Positions 31,548 to 41,159 of a stretch of DNA of 64,000 nucleotides are shown here, one piece after another. This DNA comes from Melastoma dodecandrum (taxonomy: Eukaryota; Streptophyta; Magnoliopsida; Myrtales; Melastomataceae): the NCBI GenBank assembly GCA_029817715.1, contig JARUPY010000398.1:496001-560000 (forward strand), written 5' to 3'. The position numbers were made by a program, and so were the translations under genes. Every line of letters starts with the position of its first letter. Position 1 is the stretch's first letter. The notes under the pieces were generated by a model. It was not told the origin of the DNA and did no database searches. It saw only the letters and a list, made by a program, of their open reading frames with translations.

Positions 31548-34500
31548 ATGAGAGGGTGGTTCGGTTTTCTCGTCGACCGCCGCTGGCTCGTGCTTGCGGT
31601 TGCGACCGTCGTCGCCGCGGCGGGCGTCTGGGCCATGACGGGCCTGTCGATCGATGCCGTGCCCGACATCTCGCCCAAGCAGGTGATGGTGCTGACGCAG
31701 TCGCCCGGGCTCGGGCCGCTCGAGGTCGAACGGCTGGTGACCTTCCCGGTCGAGAATGCGATGGCCGGCGCGCCCGGCGTCAAGGACATTCGTTCCACCT
31801 CGCGCTACGGCGTCTCCGCGGTCTACGTCACGTTCGAGGACGACGTGTCCGTCTTTCAGGCGCGCGCGGAGGTCTCGCAGCGCCTGCCGGAGGCGAAGGC
31901 CAACATGCCCGGCGGCGTCGGCGATCCGCGCATGGGGCCGATGGCGACGGGTCTCGGCGAAGTCTACCAGTTCGAGCTGCGCGGACCCGGCTACACGCCG
32001 ATGGCGCTGCGCCGCATCCTGCAATGGCAGATCGCGCCGCAGCTCAAGCAGACGCCCGGCGTCGTCGATCTCAACATCTACGGCGGCGAGATGCCGACCT
32101 ACGAGGTGCAGATCGAGTCCGCCGCCCTGCGACGCTACGGGGTCACGCTCAACCAGGTCTATTCCGCGATCGGCGCCAACAATGCCGCGCAGGGCGGCGC
32201 CTACATCGAGCACAACGACCAGCAGGAGGTGATCCGCGGCATCGGACTCGTGAAAGATCCGCAGGACCTCGACAACATCGTGGTGGCGACCGGCCCGGGC
32301 GGGATTCCAATCACGCTCGCCCTGCTCGGAAAGGCGGTGGAGGCGCCGAAGGTGCGGCTCGGCGCCGTGACGCACGACGGCGAGGGCGAGACGGTCGTCG
32401 GCGTGACCCTGATGCGCTACGGCGACAATCCGGATCAGGTTGTCGCCGCCATCAAGGCGAAGCTCGACGACATCAAGGGCCAGCTGCCGCCGGGGCTCGA
32501 GATCAAGCCGTATTACGACCGCAGCCTGCTCGTGCACCGCACGATCGAGACCGTCGCCCACAACCTTCTCGAAGGCGCGGCGCTCGTCGTCGCTGTGCTG
32601 CTCGTCCTCCTCGGGAGCCTGCGCGCCGGCCTCCTCGTCGCCGCGGTCATCCCGCTGGCGATGCTGATGACTTTCGCGGGCATGCGCGCCAGCGGGCTCA
32701 CCGGCAATCTCATGAGCCTCGGCGCGATCGATTTCGGCCTGATCGTCGACGGCGCGGTCGTGATGATCGAGAACGTCTTGCGGGCGCGCGCGCAGGATCC
32801 CGGTTCCGACCCCACGGAGGTGATCCGCGGCGCGACGCTCGAGGTCGCCCGGCCCATTCTCTTCGCCGTCGCGATCATCGTGATGGTCTACGTCCCGATC
32901 CTGGCACTGAGCGATGTGGCGGGCAAAACCTTCCGCCCGATGGCGCTGACCGTCATCATGGCGCTGCTGAGCTCTTTGTTCGTCACGATGACGATCATGC
33001 CGGCGCTCGCCGCCGCCTTCCTGTCGGGCCGGCGCTTCGAGACACGCGAGACCAAGGCGGCGCACGTCGTGCGGCGGTTCTATACGCCCGCGCTGAAGCT
33101 GGCCGCCCGCCACGCTTTCCTGACGTTGGCGGTCGCCATCGTGGCCTTCGCGGGGAGCATCGCCCTCGCCATGCAGCTCGGCGGCGAGTTCCTGCCGCAG
33201 CTCGCCGAAGGCTCGATCGTCGTCACGTCGGAAAAGCTGCCGGGCATCGATCTCACCGCGTCGCTGCGGACCGTCACGCATATCGAGAAGTTGCTGAAGA
33301 CCTTTCCAGAAGTGGCGGGTGTCGTGTCGCTGACCGGCAGCGCGGAGATCCCGACCGACCCGATGGGCGTCGAATCGACCGACAGCTTCATCAGCCTGTC
33401 CTCACCATCCACCTGGAAGACGGCGAAGACGCAGGATGGCCTCGTCGGCGCGCTGCAGGACAAGCTGAAGAAGGAGGTGCCCGGCGTCGCCTTCACCTTC
33501 TCGCAGCCGATCCAGATGCGGATGGAGGATCTGCTGCAGGGCTCGCGCGGCGATGTCTCGATCAGCCTCTTCGGCACCGACCTGAAGACGCTGGAAGCCA
33601 AGGCGCAACAGATCAGCAACGTCGTGGCCGCCGTCCCGGGCGCCTCCGACGTCAAGCCGGAGGCGCAGGCGGGTATGCCGTCGCTCACCGTCGCGATCGA
33701 TCGCGCGAAGGCGGCGCGCTTCGGCGTCAACGCGACCGATGTGCTCGACGTCGTCGAGAGCATCGGCGGCCATGTGTCGGGGCTCGTCTACGGCGACGAC
33801 AATTCCATCACCGAGATCGTCGTGCGTCTCGCCCCGCCGGACCGGCGCGACATCGAGGCGATCCGCAACCTGCTGGTGGGGCGCGACGGGCGGCGGCTCG
33901 TTCCGCTGTCGCTCGTCGCCTCCGTGCAACTCGTCTCCGACCCCGCCCAGATCAGCCGCGACACGCTGCGACGCCGCATCACGATCTCGGCGAACCTGCG
34001 TGGGCGGGACGCGCAGAGTTTCGTCGCCGCCGCGCAAGCCGCGGTGCGCGCCAAGGTCAAGCTGCCGCCGGGCTACTCGCTGGAGTGGGCGGGCCAGTTC
34101 AAGACCTTCGAGGAGGCGACGGCGCGCCTGTCGATCGTCGTGCCGATGGCGCTCGCCGCCATCCTCCTGCTGCTCCTCATGATGTTCGGGGACCTGCGCC
34201 TGGCGCTGCTAATCTTCCTCAACGTGCCGATCGCGGCGACGGGCGGAATCGTCGCGCTGACGCTGCGCGGCATGCCGTGCTCCATCTCGGCAGCCATCGG
34301 CTTCATCGCCACGTTCGGCATCGCGATCCTGAACGGCGTCGTTCTCACGAGCTACATCACCGATTTGCGCCGCCAGGGTCGCGACGCACGCCAGGCGGCC
34401 CTCGAGGCCGCCGAGATGCGTCTGCGGCCGGTGCTCATGACCGCGATGGTGGCGACGCTCGGCTTCCTTCCGATGGCGGTCTCGACGAGCGCCGGGTCGG

Positions 34501-34694
34501 AGGTGCAGCGTCCCCTCGCCACCGTGGTCATCGGCGGACTGGCGACCGCAACGCTGCTGACGCTGATCGTCCTTCCCGCTCTCTACCCGCATGTCGCAGA
34601 TCTGCGGTTCCGCCATCCCTTGCGGCGCTGGCGGGCCTATCGGCGACAGCGCTTGATGGCGCATTACGGCGCGCAAGGGCGCCCGGCGGAGTGA
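31548..34694 (+). CDS. Heavy-metal RND efflux permease (CzcA family)
   Basis: A 1048-residue inner-membrane proton antiporter with 12 membrane helices and two large periplasmic loops. Helix 4 has DFGLIVDGAVVMIEN, the pattern of divalent-cation CzcA/HME pumps (two Asp and one Glu), not that of the Cu/Ag pumps. The start (DAVPDISPKQVMVLTQSPG) and QFKTFEEATARL in the second loop are also family-typical. Likely substrates are Co, Zn, Cd or Ni; choice among them is inference. It follows the adaptor gene by four bases. No CzcC-type channel, sensor kinase or MerR gene accompanies it. Confidence 0.9.
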   Translation: MRGWFGFLVDRRWLVLAVATVVAAAGVWAMTGLSIDAVPDISPKQVMVLTQSPGLGPLEVERLVTFPVENAMAGAPGVKDIRSTSRYGVSAVYVTFEDDVSVFQARAEVSQRLPEAKANMPGGVGDPRMGPMATGLGEVYQFELRGPGYTPMALRRILQWQIAPQLKQTPGVVDLNIYGGEMPTYEVQIESAALRRYGVTLNQVYSAIGANNAAQGGAYIEHNDQQEVIRGIGLVKDPQDLDNIVVATGPGGIPITLALLGKAVEAPKVRLGAVTHDGEGETVVGVTLMRYGDNPDQVVAAIKAKLDDIKGQLPPGLEIKPYYDRSLLVHRTIETVAHNLLEGAALVVAVLLVLLGSLRAGLLVAAVIPLAMLMTFAGMRASGLTGNLMSLGAIDFGLIVDGAVVMIENVLRARAQDPGSDPTEVIRGATLEVARPILFAVAIIVMVYVPILALSDVAGKTFRPMALTVIMALLSSLFVTMTIMPALAAAFLSGRRFETRETKAAHVVRRFYTPALKLAARHAFLTLAVAIVAFAGSIALAMQLGGEFLPQLAEGSIVVTSEKLPGIDLTASLRTVTHIEKLLKTFPEVAGVVSLTGSAEIPTDPMGVESTDSFISLSSPSTWKTAKTQDGLVGALQDKLKKEVPGVAFTFSQPIQMRMEDLLQGSRGDVSISLFGTDLKTLEAKAQQISNVVAAVPGASDVKPEAQAGMPSLTVAIDRAKAARFGVNATDVLDVVESIGGHVSGLVYGDDNSITEIVVRLAPPDRRDIEAIRNLLVGRDGRRLVPLSLVASVQLVSDPAQISRDTLRRRITISANLRGRDAQSFVAAAQAAVRAKVKLPPGYSLEWAGQFKTFEEATARLSIVVPMALAAILLLLLMMFGDLRLALLIFLNVPIAATGGIVALTLRGMPCSISAAIGFIATFGIAILNGVVLTSYITDLRRQGRDARQAALEAAEMRLRPVLMTAMVATLGFLPMAVSTSAGSEVQRPLATVVIGGLATATLLTLIVLPALYPHVADLRFRHPLRRWRAYRRQRLMAHYGAQGRPAE

Positions 34695-34697
34695 GTC

Positions 34698-34934
34698 TCA
34701 GCGACCGTAGATGCCGGATCGGATCGAGTGTTCGCGACGGTGACTGCGTCCGAACACGGACGGCCTGCCGGGCATATTGGGGCGCACCCAACCTTGTCCG
34801 CGCGGATTGCCTTCCGGCTCGTAGAAGCTGGATTTGCCCGAGGTCTCGGGCTTGATCTGCGCACGCGCCACGGCACCGCAGAGCAGCACCAGTATACAGG
34901 TGGCGAGAACGCGCGTCATCGACCGGTATCGCAC
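34698..34934 (-). CDS. Small exported protein of unknown function
   Basis: A 78-residue frame (73 from ATG 34919, the more natural start). Residues 6-26 form a signal peptide (MTRVLATCILVLLCGAVARAQ). The mature part is polar and Gly/Pro/Arg-rich (GQGWVRPNMPGRPSVFGR). No family recognised. It ends three bases from the stop of the convergent RND pump. It directly abuts a truncated binding-protein relic, so its 5' region may have been rearranged. Confidence 0.5.
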   Translation of the reverse strand: MRYRSMTRVLATCILVLLCGAVARAQIKPETSGKSSFYEPEGNPRGQGWVRPNMPGRPSVFGRSHRREHSIRSGIYGR

Positions 34935-34956
34935 AGGTGTCGGCGAAGTTCCTCGG

Positions 34957-35346
34957 ACGAAGGTCCCGAATCGAGCCGATCTTGCTGTCGCGCGGGACGA
35001 TGATCGCCTCGGCGCTCGGGGACGGCGCCTCCTGCGCGTAGATGGTCAACGGGGCGCTCTGCGCCTGCACGAAGACGGGAACAGCATCCGCGACGTCGCC
35101 GTGGAACTCGACCGCGCCACTCACCATCGCATCGATGATGTTGTCGAAGAGATGCCACGAGGGCGCGTAGCCGAGGCGGCCGGTCGCAACCTCGAGGCCG
35201 CCGTCCGCCTTCAGAAGCGTGAGCAGCGTGGGGGATCGCTGGTAACTGAAGCGCAGCGGCAGGGCGCCTCGCGCCAGCGGAGCACCGACCGAACTGATCA
35301 GCAGCGACCCGAGTCCTGCGGCCGCCGAACGACGTGTGAGACGCAT
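34957..35346 (-). pseudogene. Truncated sulfonate/nitrate-type ABC binding protein (SsuA-like)
   Basis: The first 130 residues resemble the start of SsuA/TauA periplasmic binding proteins: a Tat-like signal region (LTRRSAAAGLGSLL), then LRFSYQRSPTLLTLLKADGGLE, AVEFHGDVADAVPVFVQAQ and EAIIVPRDSKIGSIRDLR. A complete protein would continue another 180 or so residues. After residue 130 the frame stays open to 34528 but runs antisense through the small exported gene and the RND pump 3' end, so similarity is lost. This is a relic, probably cut by the rearrangement that brought the pump or the small gene. Confidence 0.72.
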
Positions 35347-35485
35347 GATGGTCCTGCCGGTGAACGGCGAGACGTTCGCGCAAAAGGCGCGATCATTCGG
35401 TTTTCTCGCTCAAGAGCGACCTGATCGTTCTCGCGAGATCGATCGGCGCAGCGCCTTCTTCTACGCTCTGCGATCGTGCGTGGCG

Positions 35486-36553
35486 TCAGCGCACGACATC
35501 CGCCGCCGAAGCGCCGCGTGCTCCAAGCGGGCGTGGGCGGCCGGTCGTCGTGTCCTGCACCGTCTGGGCTTCCATTTCGGCGTTGATCTGCGCGCCGAGC
35601 AACAGCACGGTCGAGGATAGCCATATCCACGTCATGAAGCCGACGACCGCGCCGAGCGAACCGTAGGTTTTATTGTAGCTGCCGAAATGCGCGACGTACC
35701 AGGAGAAGGCGGCCGAAAGGCTCACCCACGCCGTGGCGCCGAACGCGCCGCCCCACGTCACCCAGCGCCAACGGGCTTCGTGCCGGCTCGGCCCGTACCG
35801 GTAGAGAACGGCCAGCGCGAGCATGATCGCGACGATGACGATCGGAATGCGGACGATGCGCACCGCGGCTGCAAGCGCCGCGTTCGCGCTCACCATCTGA
35901 AAGGCGAGGGGCACCACGACGATAAGCGCCATCGCCAGAAGAAGCGCGACGATCGCGCCGAGCGTGAAGGCGAGCGACGTCACCGTAAGACGGACGAACT
36001 TGCGCTCCTCGCGCTCCCCATAGACGTCGTTCAACGCGCTGAACATCGCCTTAGCCCCCTGATTGGCGCTCCAGATCGCAGTGAGCACGCCGCCGACGGC
36101 GCCGAGCGTCAGCCCGCTCGAGGGCGTCGCCGTCAGACGGCGTACCTGATCGGCGATGATGTCCATGCCTCCGCCCGGTACCAGTCCGCTCAGCATGTCG
36201 AGGTGATCCGTGATGGAACGCGGATCGAAGAAGAGCCCGTAGAGCGAGACGAGCGCCGTTAGGGCGGGAAAGAGCGAGAGCAGCGCGTAGAAGGTGACGC
36301 CGGCCGCCTCCTTCATCAATTGGTTCTCGTTGAACTTCGTGGCCGTGCGCTTGGCGACCTGCCACCATCCGCGCGGCGGGATGTCCGCAGGTGTTTCCGC
36401 CTCGTGTCCGTCACGCGCCGGCGGCACCTTGCCGCGCGGCGTCTCCCGCTCGGGGCCGAGGCGGCGAGCCACCTCATTCGTCTGCGCGCGCTGTAGCGCG
36501 GCTGTCGTCTTCCAAATCGTTCTTGGGAGTGAGAGCGGCGAGATGCGTCTCAT
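35486..36553 (-). CDS. YihY/BrkB-family inner-membrane protein
   Basis: A 355-residue protein with about six membrane helices in the YihY (formerly RNase BN/BrkB) domain, residues 85-330. Characteristic blocks: AAGVTFYALLSLFPALTALVSLYGLF, AIWSANQGAKAMFSALNDVY, GSYNKTYGSLGAVVGFMTWIW and the end LLLGAQINAEMEAQ. The cytosolic N-terminal 80 residues are charged and variable. The family's transport or envelope role is undefined. A near-match to an EcfG promoter on the minus strand at 36594-36613 is imperfect and is not called. Confidence 0.88.
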   Translation of the reverse strand: MRRISPLSLPRTIWKTTAALQRAQTNEVARRLGPERETPRGKVPPARDGHEAETPADIPPRGWWQVAKRTATKFNENQLMKEAAGVTFYALLSLFPALTALVSLYGLFFDPRSITDHLDMLSGLVPGGGMDIIADQVRRLTATPSSGLTLGAVGGVLTAIWSANQGAKAMFSALNDVYGEREERKFVRLTVTSLAFTLGAIVALLLAMALIVVVPLAFQMVSANAALAAAVRIVRIPIVIVAIMLALAVLYRYGPSRHEARWRWVTWGGAFGATAWVSLSAAFSWYVAHFGSYNKTYGSLGAVVGFMTWIWLSSTVLLLGAQINAEMEAQTVQDTTTGRPRPLGARGASAADVVR

Positions 36554-36756
36554 GGCGTCCGCACGTCGGTGTGAGCTGGAGCGCCGAAAAACCGCTCAAG
36601 GCTTGATGGTTCCAGAAGAGGACGATGCTTCGACATGGAAGATGCATCACCACAGCCGCGACATCTTTGCTTACCTTCGATCGTCCGACCCCGATATTTG
36701 GATGGAAACTCCGTCGACGTTTGGGATTGGGACGCATCACCTCGAAGGAGAGAGAC

Positions 36757-37080
36757 ATGAAGAGCACGAAGATGGGTCTCGTCACGGCCTTGGCATCGGG
36801 TCTAGCGATCGCCGTCGCCGGTCCTGCGCTGGCCTTTGGCGGACATGGCGGCGGCCATGTCGGGGGGCTCGGTGGCGGAGGTCACGCGGGCGCCTTCGGT
36901 GGAGGCCATGGATTTGGCGGCGGGCATATCTACAGCGGCCGCAGTGTCGGGTTCGACCGTGGCGGCTATGGCCGTGGCTTCCGCGGCGATCGTGGCTATT
37001 ACCGTGGCGGCTGGTACGGCGGTTACTATTGCGCTCCGATCCGCGCGGCCGAGGGGCTCTGCTACCCATACGGCTACTAG
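36757..37080 (+). CDS. Exported Gly/His/Tyr-rich small protein
   Basis: A 107-residue protein with a clear signal peptide (residues 1-26, ending GPALAF). The mature chain is glycine-rich with repeated GGH and GGG units (residues 27-65) and then RGGYGRGF/YYRGGWYGGYY segments, ending with two Cys in a CAPI...GLCYPYGY tail. AAGGAG lies nine bases before ATG 36757. Such proteins are common and poorly known in soil alphaproteobacteria; a surface or metal-binding role is possible. Confidence 0.72.
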   Translation: MKSTKMGLVTALASGLAIAVAGPALAFGGHGGGHVGGLGGGGHAGAFGGGHGFGGGHIYSGRSVGFDRGGYGRGFRGDRGYYRGGWYGGYYCAPIRAAEGLCYPYGY

Positions 37081-37101
37081 ACTTTCTCCGCTGTTGCAGG
37101 C

Positions 37102-37129
37102 GAGCCGGGCGGCGACCGTCGCCCGGCTC
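37102..37129. terminator. Stable hairpin after the Gly-rich gene
   Basis: GAGCCGGGCG, eight-base loop, CGCCCGGCTC: a perfect ten-base stem 22 bases after the stop of the Gly-rich gene. There is no T tract, so termination would need help or be partial. The remaining bases to 37310 show no gene that I recognise. Confidence 0.5.
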
Positions 37130-37310
37130 CGTACGTCAAGCCGGTGGATCCGGCGCACTGCTCTCGTTCCGCTCGTGTCGACCGGGGGGCAAGCATGCCG
37201 GAACGTCGGGCGAAGCTGAGGGTTACGGACTCTGCGCGCCTGCCGCCGCCGCGAGATGCGTGGCTCGGTACCCCTGCCGGCCGAGGCGCGGCCATGCTCG
37301 GAGCTTGTAG

Positions 37311-37814
37311 ATGACAAAGACGGAGCCGCGCGATCGGATCGAGACGATCGGCGTCGACTTGACGATCAACGGCGAACCACGACACCTCGAGGTCGCGCCG
37401 TGGACGTCGCTTCTCGACGTCCTGCGCGAGACGCTCGGCCTCACGGGCACGAAGAAAGGGTGCGATCATGGGCAGTGCGGCGCGTGCACGGTGTTGGTAG
37501 ACGGGGTGCGGATCAACGCCTGCCTGACCCTCGCCGTCATGAAGGACGGGGCGCAGATCACCACGATCGAGGGACTCGGCTCGGCGACGCGCCTGTCGGC
37601 GCTTCAAGACGCCTTCATCGAGCACGACGCCTTCCAGTGCGGCTATTGCACGCCCGGCCAGATCTGTTCGGCGGCCGGCCTGATCGCCGAAGGCCACGCG
37701 AAGACGCCCGACGAGATTCGCGAACTGATGAGCGGCAACCTCTGCCGGTGCGGCGCCTATCCGAACATCCTCGCTGCGATCGAGGACGTGATGGCGAAGG
37801 AGGCCGCGCGATGA
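37311..37814 (+). CDS. Aldehyde oxidoreductase [2Fe-2S] subunit (PaoA-like)
   Basis: A 167-residue iron-sulfur subunit of a xanthine-oxidase-family enzyme. The plant-ferredoxin-type cluster Cys are in KKGCDHGQCGACTV and NACLTL; the second cluster Cys are in FQCGYCTPGQ and GNLCRCGAY. It passes electrons from the molybdenum site to FAD. Unlike E. coli PaoA (YagT), no twin-arginine signal peptide is visible, so this enzyme is probably cytosolic. ATG 37311 is the only reasonable start. Its stop overlaps the next gene's ATG. Confidence 0.93.
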   Translation: MTKTEPRDRIETIGVDLTINGEPRHLEVAPWTSLLDVLRETLGLTGTKKGCDHGQCGACTVLVDGVRINACLTLAVMKDGAQITTIEGLGSATRLSALQDAFIEHDAFQCGYCTPGQICSAAGLIAEGHAKTPDEIRELMSGNLCRCGAYPNILAAIEDVMAKEAAR

Positions 37815-38147
37815 ATCGCTTCGACTATGCGCGCGCCGCCGACATCGAAGGCGCGCTCCGAGACAAGGCGGATTCCCGCACCCGCTTCATCGCGGGCGGC
37901 ACGAACCTGCTCGACCTCATGAAGTACAACGTCGAGCATCCGGCGCGTCTCCTCGACATCACTAAAGTGCCGTTGCGCGAGATCACGGAGCGTGAGGACG
38001 GGGGCCTGCGGATCGGCGCGCTCGTGACCAATGCGCGATGCGCCTACGATCCGCGGATCGCCGCGCGCTATCCTTTGCTGGCCAACGCGATCCTCTCGGG
38101 CGCCTCGCCGCAGCTGCGCAACGCCGCGACCACGGGCGGGAACCTGA

Positions 38148-38178
<31 letters not shown>

Positions 38179-38239
38179 TGCCGCATTGCCCTGCAACAAG
38201 CGCGAGCCGGGTTCCGGCTGTCCCGCGATCGGCGGGGTG

Positions 38240-38271
<32 letters not shown>

Positions 38272-38824
38272 TCAGTGTATCGCGACCCACCCGTCCGACA
38301 TGTGTGTCGCGATGGCGGCGCTCGAAGCGGTCGTCAATGTCCGCGGCCCGGCGGGCGAACGGCAGATCCCCATCGCCGACTTCCATCGTCTGCCGGGCGA
38401 TCGACCCGAGATCGACACCACTTTGGGGGCGGACGAGTTGATCGTCAGCGTCGACCTCCCGCCGATCCGCTTCGGCGACAACTTTACGTATTTGAAGCTG
38501 CGCGATCGGGCGTCGTATGCCTTCGCGCTGATCTCCGTCGCGGCGGGGCTGGTGCTCGAAGGCGGCAAGATCACGACCGCGCGCCTCGCGCTCGGCGGCG
38601 TTGCGCACAAGCCGTGGCGGGACACACATGCCGAGGCGCTCCTACAGGGCCAATCGCCGGATCGCGCGCTGTTCGCGAACGTCGCCGATGCCGTGCTCGC
38701 CGAGGCGCGGCCGCAGTCTCAAAATGCATTCAAGGTCCCGCTGGCACGCCGCGCGATCATCAGGGCGCTGCAGCAGGCCGCCGACGGCACGCCGCAGACC
38801 GTCGCGGACAAAACCATTCAGTAG
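37811..38824 (+). CDS. Aldehyde oxidoreductase FAD subunit (PaoB-like)
   Basis: A 337-residue FAD-binding subunit. The FAD motifs are FIAGGTNLLDLMK near residues 27-39 and NAATTGGNLMQRTRC near 105-119. A Cys-rich insert (RCYYFYDAALPCNKREPGSG followed by Cys in DQCIA) matches the extra [4Fe-4S] cluster loop of E. coli PaoB, a feature missing in xanthine dehydrogenases. This supports a PaoABC-type periplasmic-enzyme relative rather than a CO dehydrogenase. ATGA overlap with the preceding gene fixes the start. Confidence 0.92.
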
Positions 38825-38834
38825 GACGGGCTCC

Positions 38835-41075
38835 ATGAACGAGATCGTGAGACATGTCGGACAGCCGGTCCGTCGTTACGATGGTCCGCTCAAAGTCACG
38901 GGCGGTGCCAAATACGCCGCCGAATTCGGCGGCGCAGGCTTGTTGTACGGCTATGTCGCGTCGAGCCGGATCGCAAAAGGCCGCATCACGGGCTTCGACC
39001 TCGCAGCGGCGCGCGCCGTACCCGGCGTCGTCGAAATCTTCACCTACGAGAATATGCCGAAGTCGGACGCCAGGGCGAAAGACTGGCAGGACGCGGTCGC
39101 GCCGCCTGGCCAGCCCCTGCGGCCGCTCCATGATGCGACGATCCAGTATTCCGGACAGCCGGTGGCGCTCGTGATCGCGGAGACCTTCGAGGCCGCGCGC
39201 CTCGCGGCGTCGCTCGTCGCGGTGACCTACGAGCAAGCGGACCCTCGCTCGAGCCTCGAGGCGGAGCAGGGCACGGCCTACGACCCGCCCGAGAAGCGCG
39301 AGGGGATCCCGCCGCCGCCGGATGCCCGCGGCGATGCCGCCGATGCCTTCGAGCGCGCGCCGGTGAAGGTGCGCGCCACCTACGGGACGGCGATCGAGCA
39401 TCACAATCCGATGGAGCTCCATGCCGCCACGGCCTTCCCCCGGCCGGACGGGGGCGTAAAGGTCTACGAGAAGACGCAAGGCGTGCAGAACACGCATGAC
39501 TATTTGGTGAAGGTGCTCGGCCTGCCGAAGGAGAAGATCGAGGTCCTGTCGCCCTTCATGGGCGGTGGCTTCGGCTGCGGGCTGCGGCCCTTGTATCAGG
39601 TCTATCTCGCGACGGCGGCGGCGCTGCAGCTCAAGCGTCCGGTCAAGCTGGTGCTCGACCGCGCGCAGATGTTCACGTTCGGATATCGCCCGGCCTCCAT
39701 CCAGACCGTCGGTTTGGCAGCCGACAAGTCCGGCCGGCTCGTGGCGATGATCCAGGATGCCGTCGCCAACACGTCGACCTACGAGGACTACCAGGAGGGC
39801 TTCGTCAATTTCTCGGGGACGCTCTACTCCTGCGACAATGTCGCGGTCTCCTACAAGCTCGTGAAGCTCGACCTCGCGACACCGCAGGACATGCGCGCGC
39901 CGGGCGCCGTGCTCGGCGTTTACGGACTCGAGACGGCGCTGGACGAGCTCGCCTATGCCGGCGGCTTCGACCCGCTGGAGCTGCGCCTCGTGAACTATGC
40001 CGATCGCGACGAAAACGAGGGGAAAGACTTCACATCCAAGGAGCTGCGCGCAGCCTACACGCAGGCCGCCGAGCGCTTCGGCTGGTCAAAGCGCTCGCCC
40101 GCTCCACGCTCGATGCGCGATGGGAAAGCGCTCGTCGGCTGGGGCATGGCGACGGGTGTCTGGGAGGCGTTCGGCATGCCGACGGGTGCGCGCGCCGTGC
40201 TGACGGCAGACGGACGTCTGACCGTCGGGAACGCAACCTCCGATCTTGGCACCGGCACCTATACGATCCTGCAGCAGATCGCGGCGGACGCGCTGGGCCT
40301 TCCGCTCGAGCAGGTGACCGTACTGCTTGGTGATTCGGCGCTGCCCGACGCACCGCCCGCGGGCGGCTCGTGGACGGCCGCCTCATCGGGGTCTGCGGTC
40401 ACCATCGCGTGTCGCCAGGTGAAGCAGAAGCTCGTCGGCTTCGCCCGCGCGATCGACGGCTCGCCGCTCGCCAACCTCGATGTCGATCAGGTGGACTGCC
40501 AGGGCGGTCGGCTCGTCGCGCGCAACGACCCGTCGCGGTCAGTCTCGATCGCCGAGGCGATGAAAGCCGGCGGCGTCGACCGGATCGAGGAGGTCGGCGT
40601 CTTCAAGCCGGACGAGAAGAACGCCGAGCGCTTCTCGCGCTACACGCATTCCGCGGTGTTCGCCGAGGTCAAGATCGACGAGGAACTCGGCACCGTGCGC
40701 CTGACGCGCATCGTGAGCGCGATCGCCGCGGGCAAAATCCTAAACCCGAGGACGGCGCGCAGCCAGATCATTGGCGGCGTCACCTTCGGCATCGGCATGG
40801 CGCTCACCGAGGAAACGATGATCGACCACACGTTCGGCCGGATCATGAACCGCAATCTCGGCGAATACCACGTCCCCGCCCATGCCGACATCCACGACAT
40901 CGACGTGATCTTCGTCGAGGAGAACGACGAGCAGGTGAACCCGATCGGCGTCAAAGGTCTGGGCGAGATCGGCACCGTCGGGACGGCGGCGGCGATCGGC
41001 AACGCGATCTTCCACGCGACCGGCAAGCGCGTGCGCGAACTGCCGATCACGATCGACAAGATCATCGCCGACTGA
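38835..41075 (+). CDS. Aldehyde oxidoreductase molybdenum subunit (PaoC-like)
   Basis: A 746-residue catalytic subunit carrying molybdopterin cofactor. Visible: GQPVRRYDGPLKVTGGAKYA at the start, FMGGGFGCGLRP near residues 240-251, QDMRAPGA and the active-site base Glu711 in VKGLGEIGTVG. It oxidises aldehydes to acids with water as oxygen source; aromatic aldehydes are favoured by E. coli PaoABC, but the substrate here is not known. ATG 38835 lies ten bases after the FAD subunit. The XdhC/PaoD-type maturation factor normally needed is not adjacent. Confidence 0.92.
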   Translation: MNEIVRHVGQPVRRYDGPLKVTGGAKYAAEFGGAGLLYGYVASSRIAKGRITGFDLAAARAVPGVVEIFTYENMPKSDARAKDWQDAVAPPGQPLRPLHDATIQYSGQPVALVIAETFEAARLAASLVAVTYEQADPRSSLEAEQGTAYDPPEKREGIPPPPDARGDAADAFERAPVKVRATYGTAIEHHNPMELHAATAFPRPDGGVKVYEKTQGVQNTHDYLVKVLGLPKEKIEVLSPFMGGGFGCGLRPLYQVYLATAAALQLKRPVKLVLDRAQMFTFGYRPASIQTVGLAADKSGRLVAMIQDAVANTSTYEDYQEGFVNFSGTLYSCDNVAVSYKLVKLDLATPQDMRAPGAVLGVYGLETALDELAYAGGFDPLELRLVNYADRDENEGKDFTSKELRAAYTQAAERFGWSKRSPAPRSMRDGKALVGWGMATGVWEAFGMPTGARAVLTADGRLTVGNATSDLGTGTYTILQQIAADALGLPLEQVTVLLGDSALPDAPPAGGSWTAASSGSAVTIACRQVKQKLVGFARAIDGSPLANLDVDQVDCQGGRLVARNDPSRSVSIAEAMKAGGVDRIEEVGVFKPDEKNAERFSRYTHSAVFAEVKIDEELGTVRLTRIVSAIAAGKILNPRTARSQIIGGVTFGIGMALTEETMIDHTFGRIMNRNLGEYHVPAHADIHDIDVIFVEENDEQVNPIGVKGLGEIGTVGTAAAIGNAIFHATGKRVRELPITIDKIIAD

Positions 41076-41095
41076 CGCGCGTCCTCGGCCGCGAA

Positions 41096-41129
41096 GAAAA
41101 AGCCCCGCGGTCAACGGATCGCGGGGCTT
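41096..41129 (-). terminator. Rho-independent terminator of rpmB
   Basis: A ten-base perfect stem (AAGCCCCGCG at 41100-41109 with CGCGGGGCTT at 41120-41129) that, read on the minus strand, ends in a T tract (TTTTTC). It lies 31 bases beyond the rpmB stop. On the plus strand it lies after the aldehyde oxidoreductase operon and may serve both directions weakly. Confidence 0.85.
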
Positions 41130-41159
41130 GTCGACTCGAGATCGCAGCGGAAACGCCGA

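Noticed and set aside
29849..31798. Very long minus-strand open frame (649 codons)
   Set aside because: Antisense to the heavy-metal adaptor gene; Arg/Ala/Asp-biased composition typical of shadow frames in GC-rich DNA.
36594..36613. Possible EcfG promoter before the YihY gene (minus strand)
   Set aside because: GGAAC is followed after 15 bases by GGTT; both spacing and -10 element are off consensus.
26082..37300. Integrase or transposase genes explaining the accessory segment
   Set aside because: None of the frames in this stretch looks like a recombinase or transposase.
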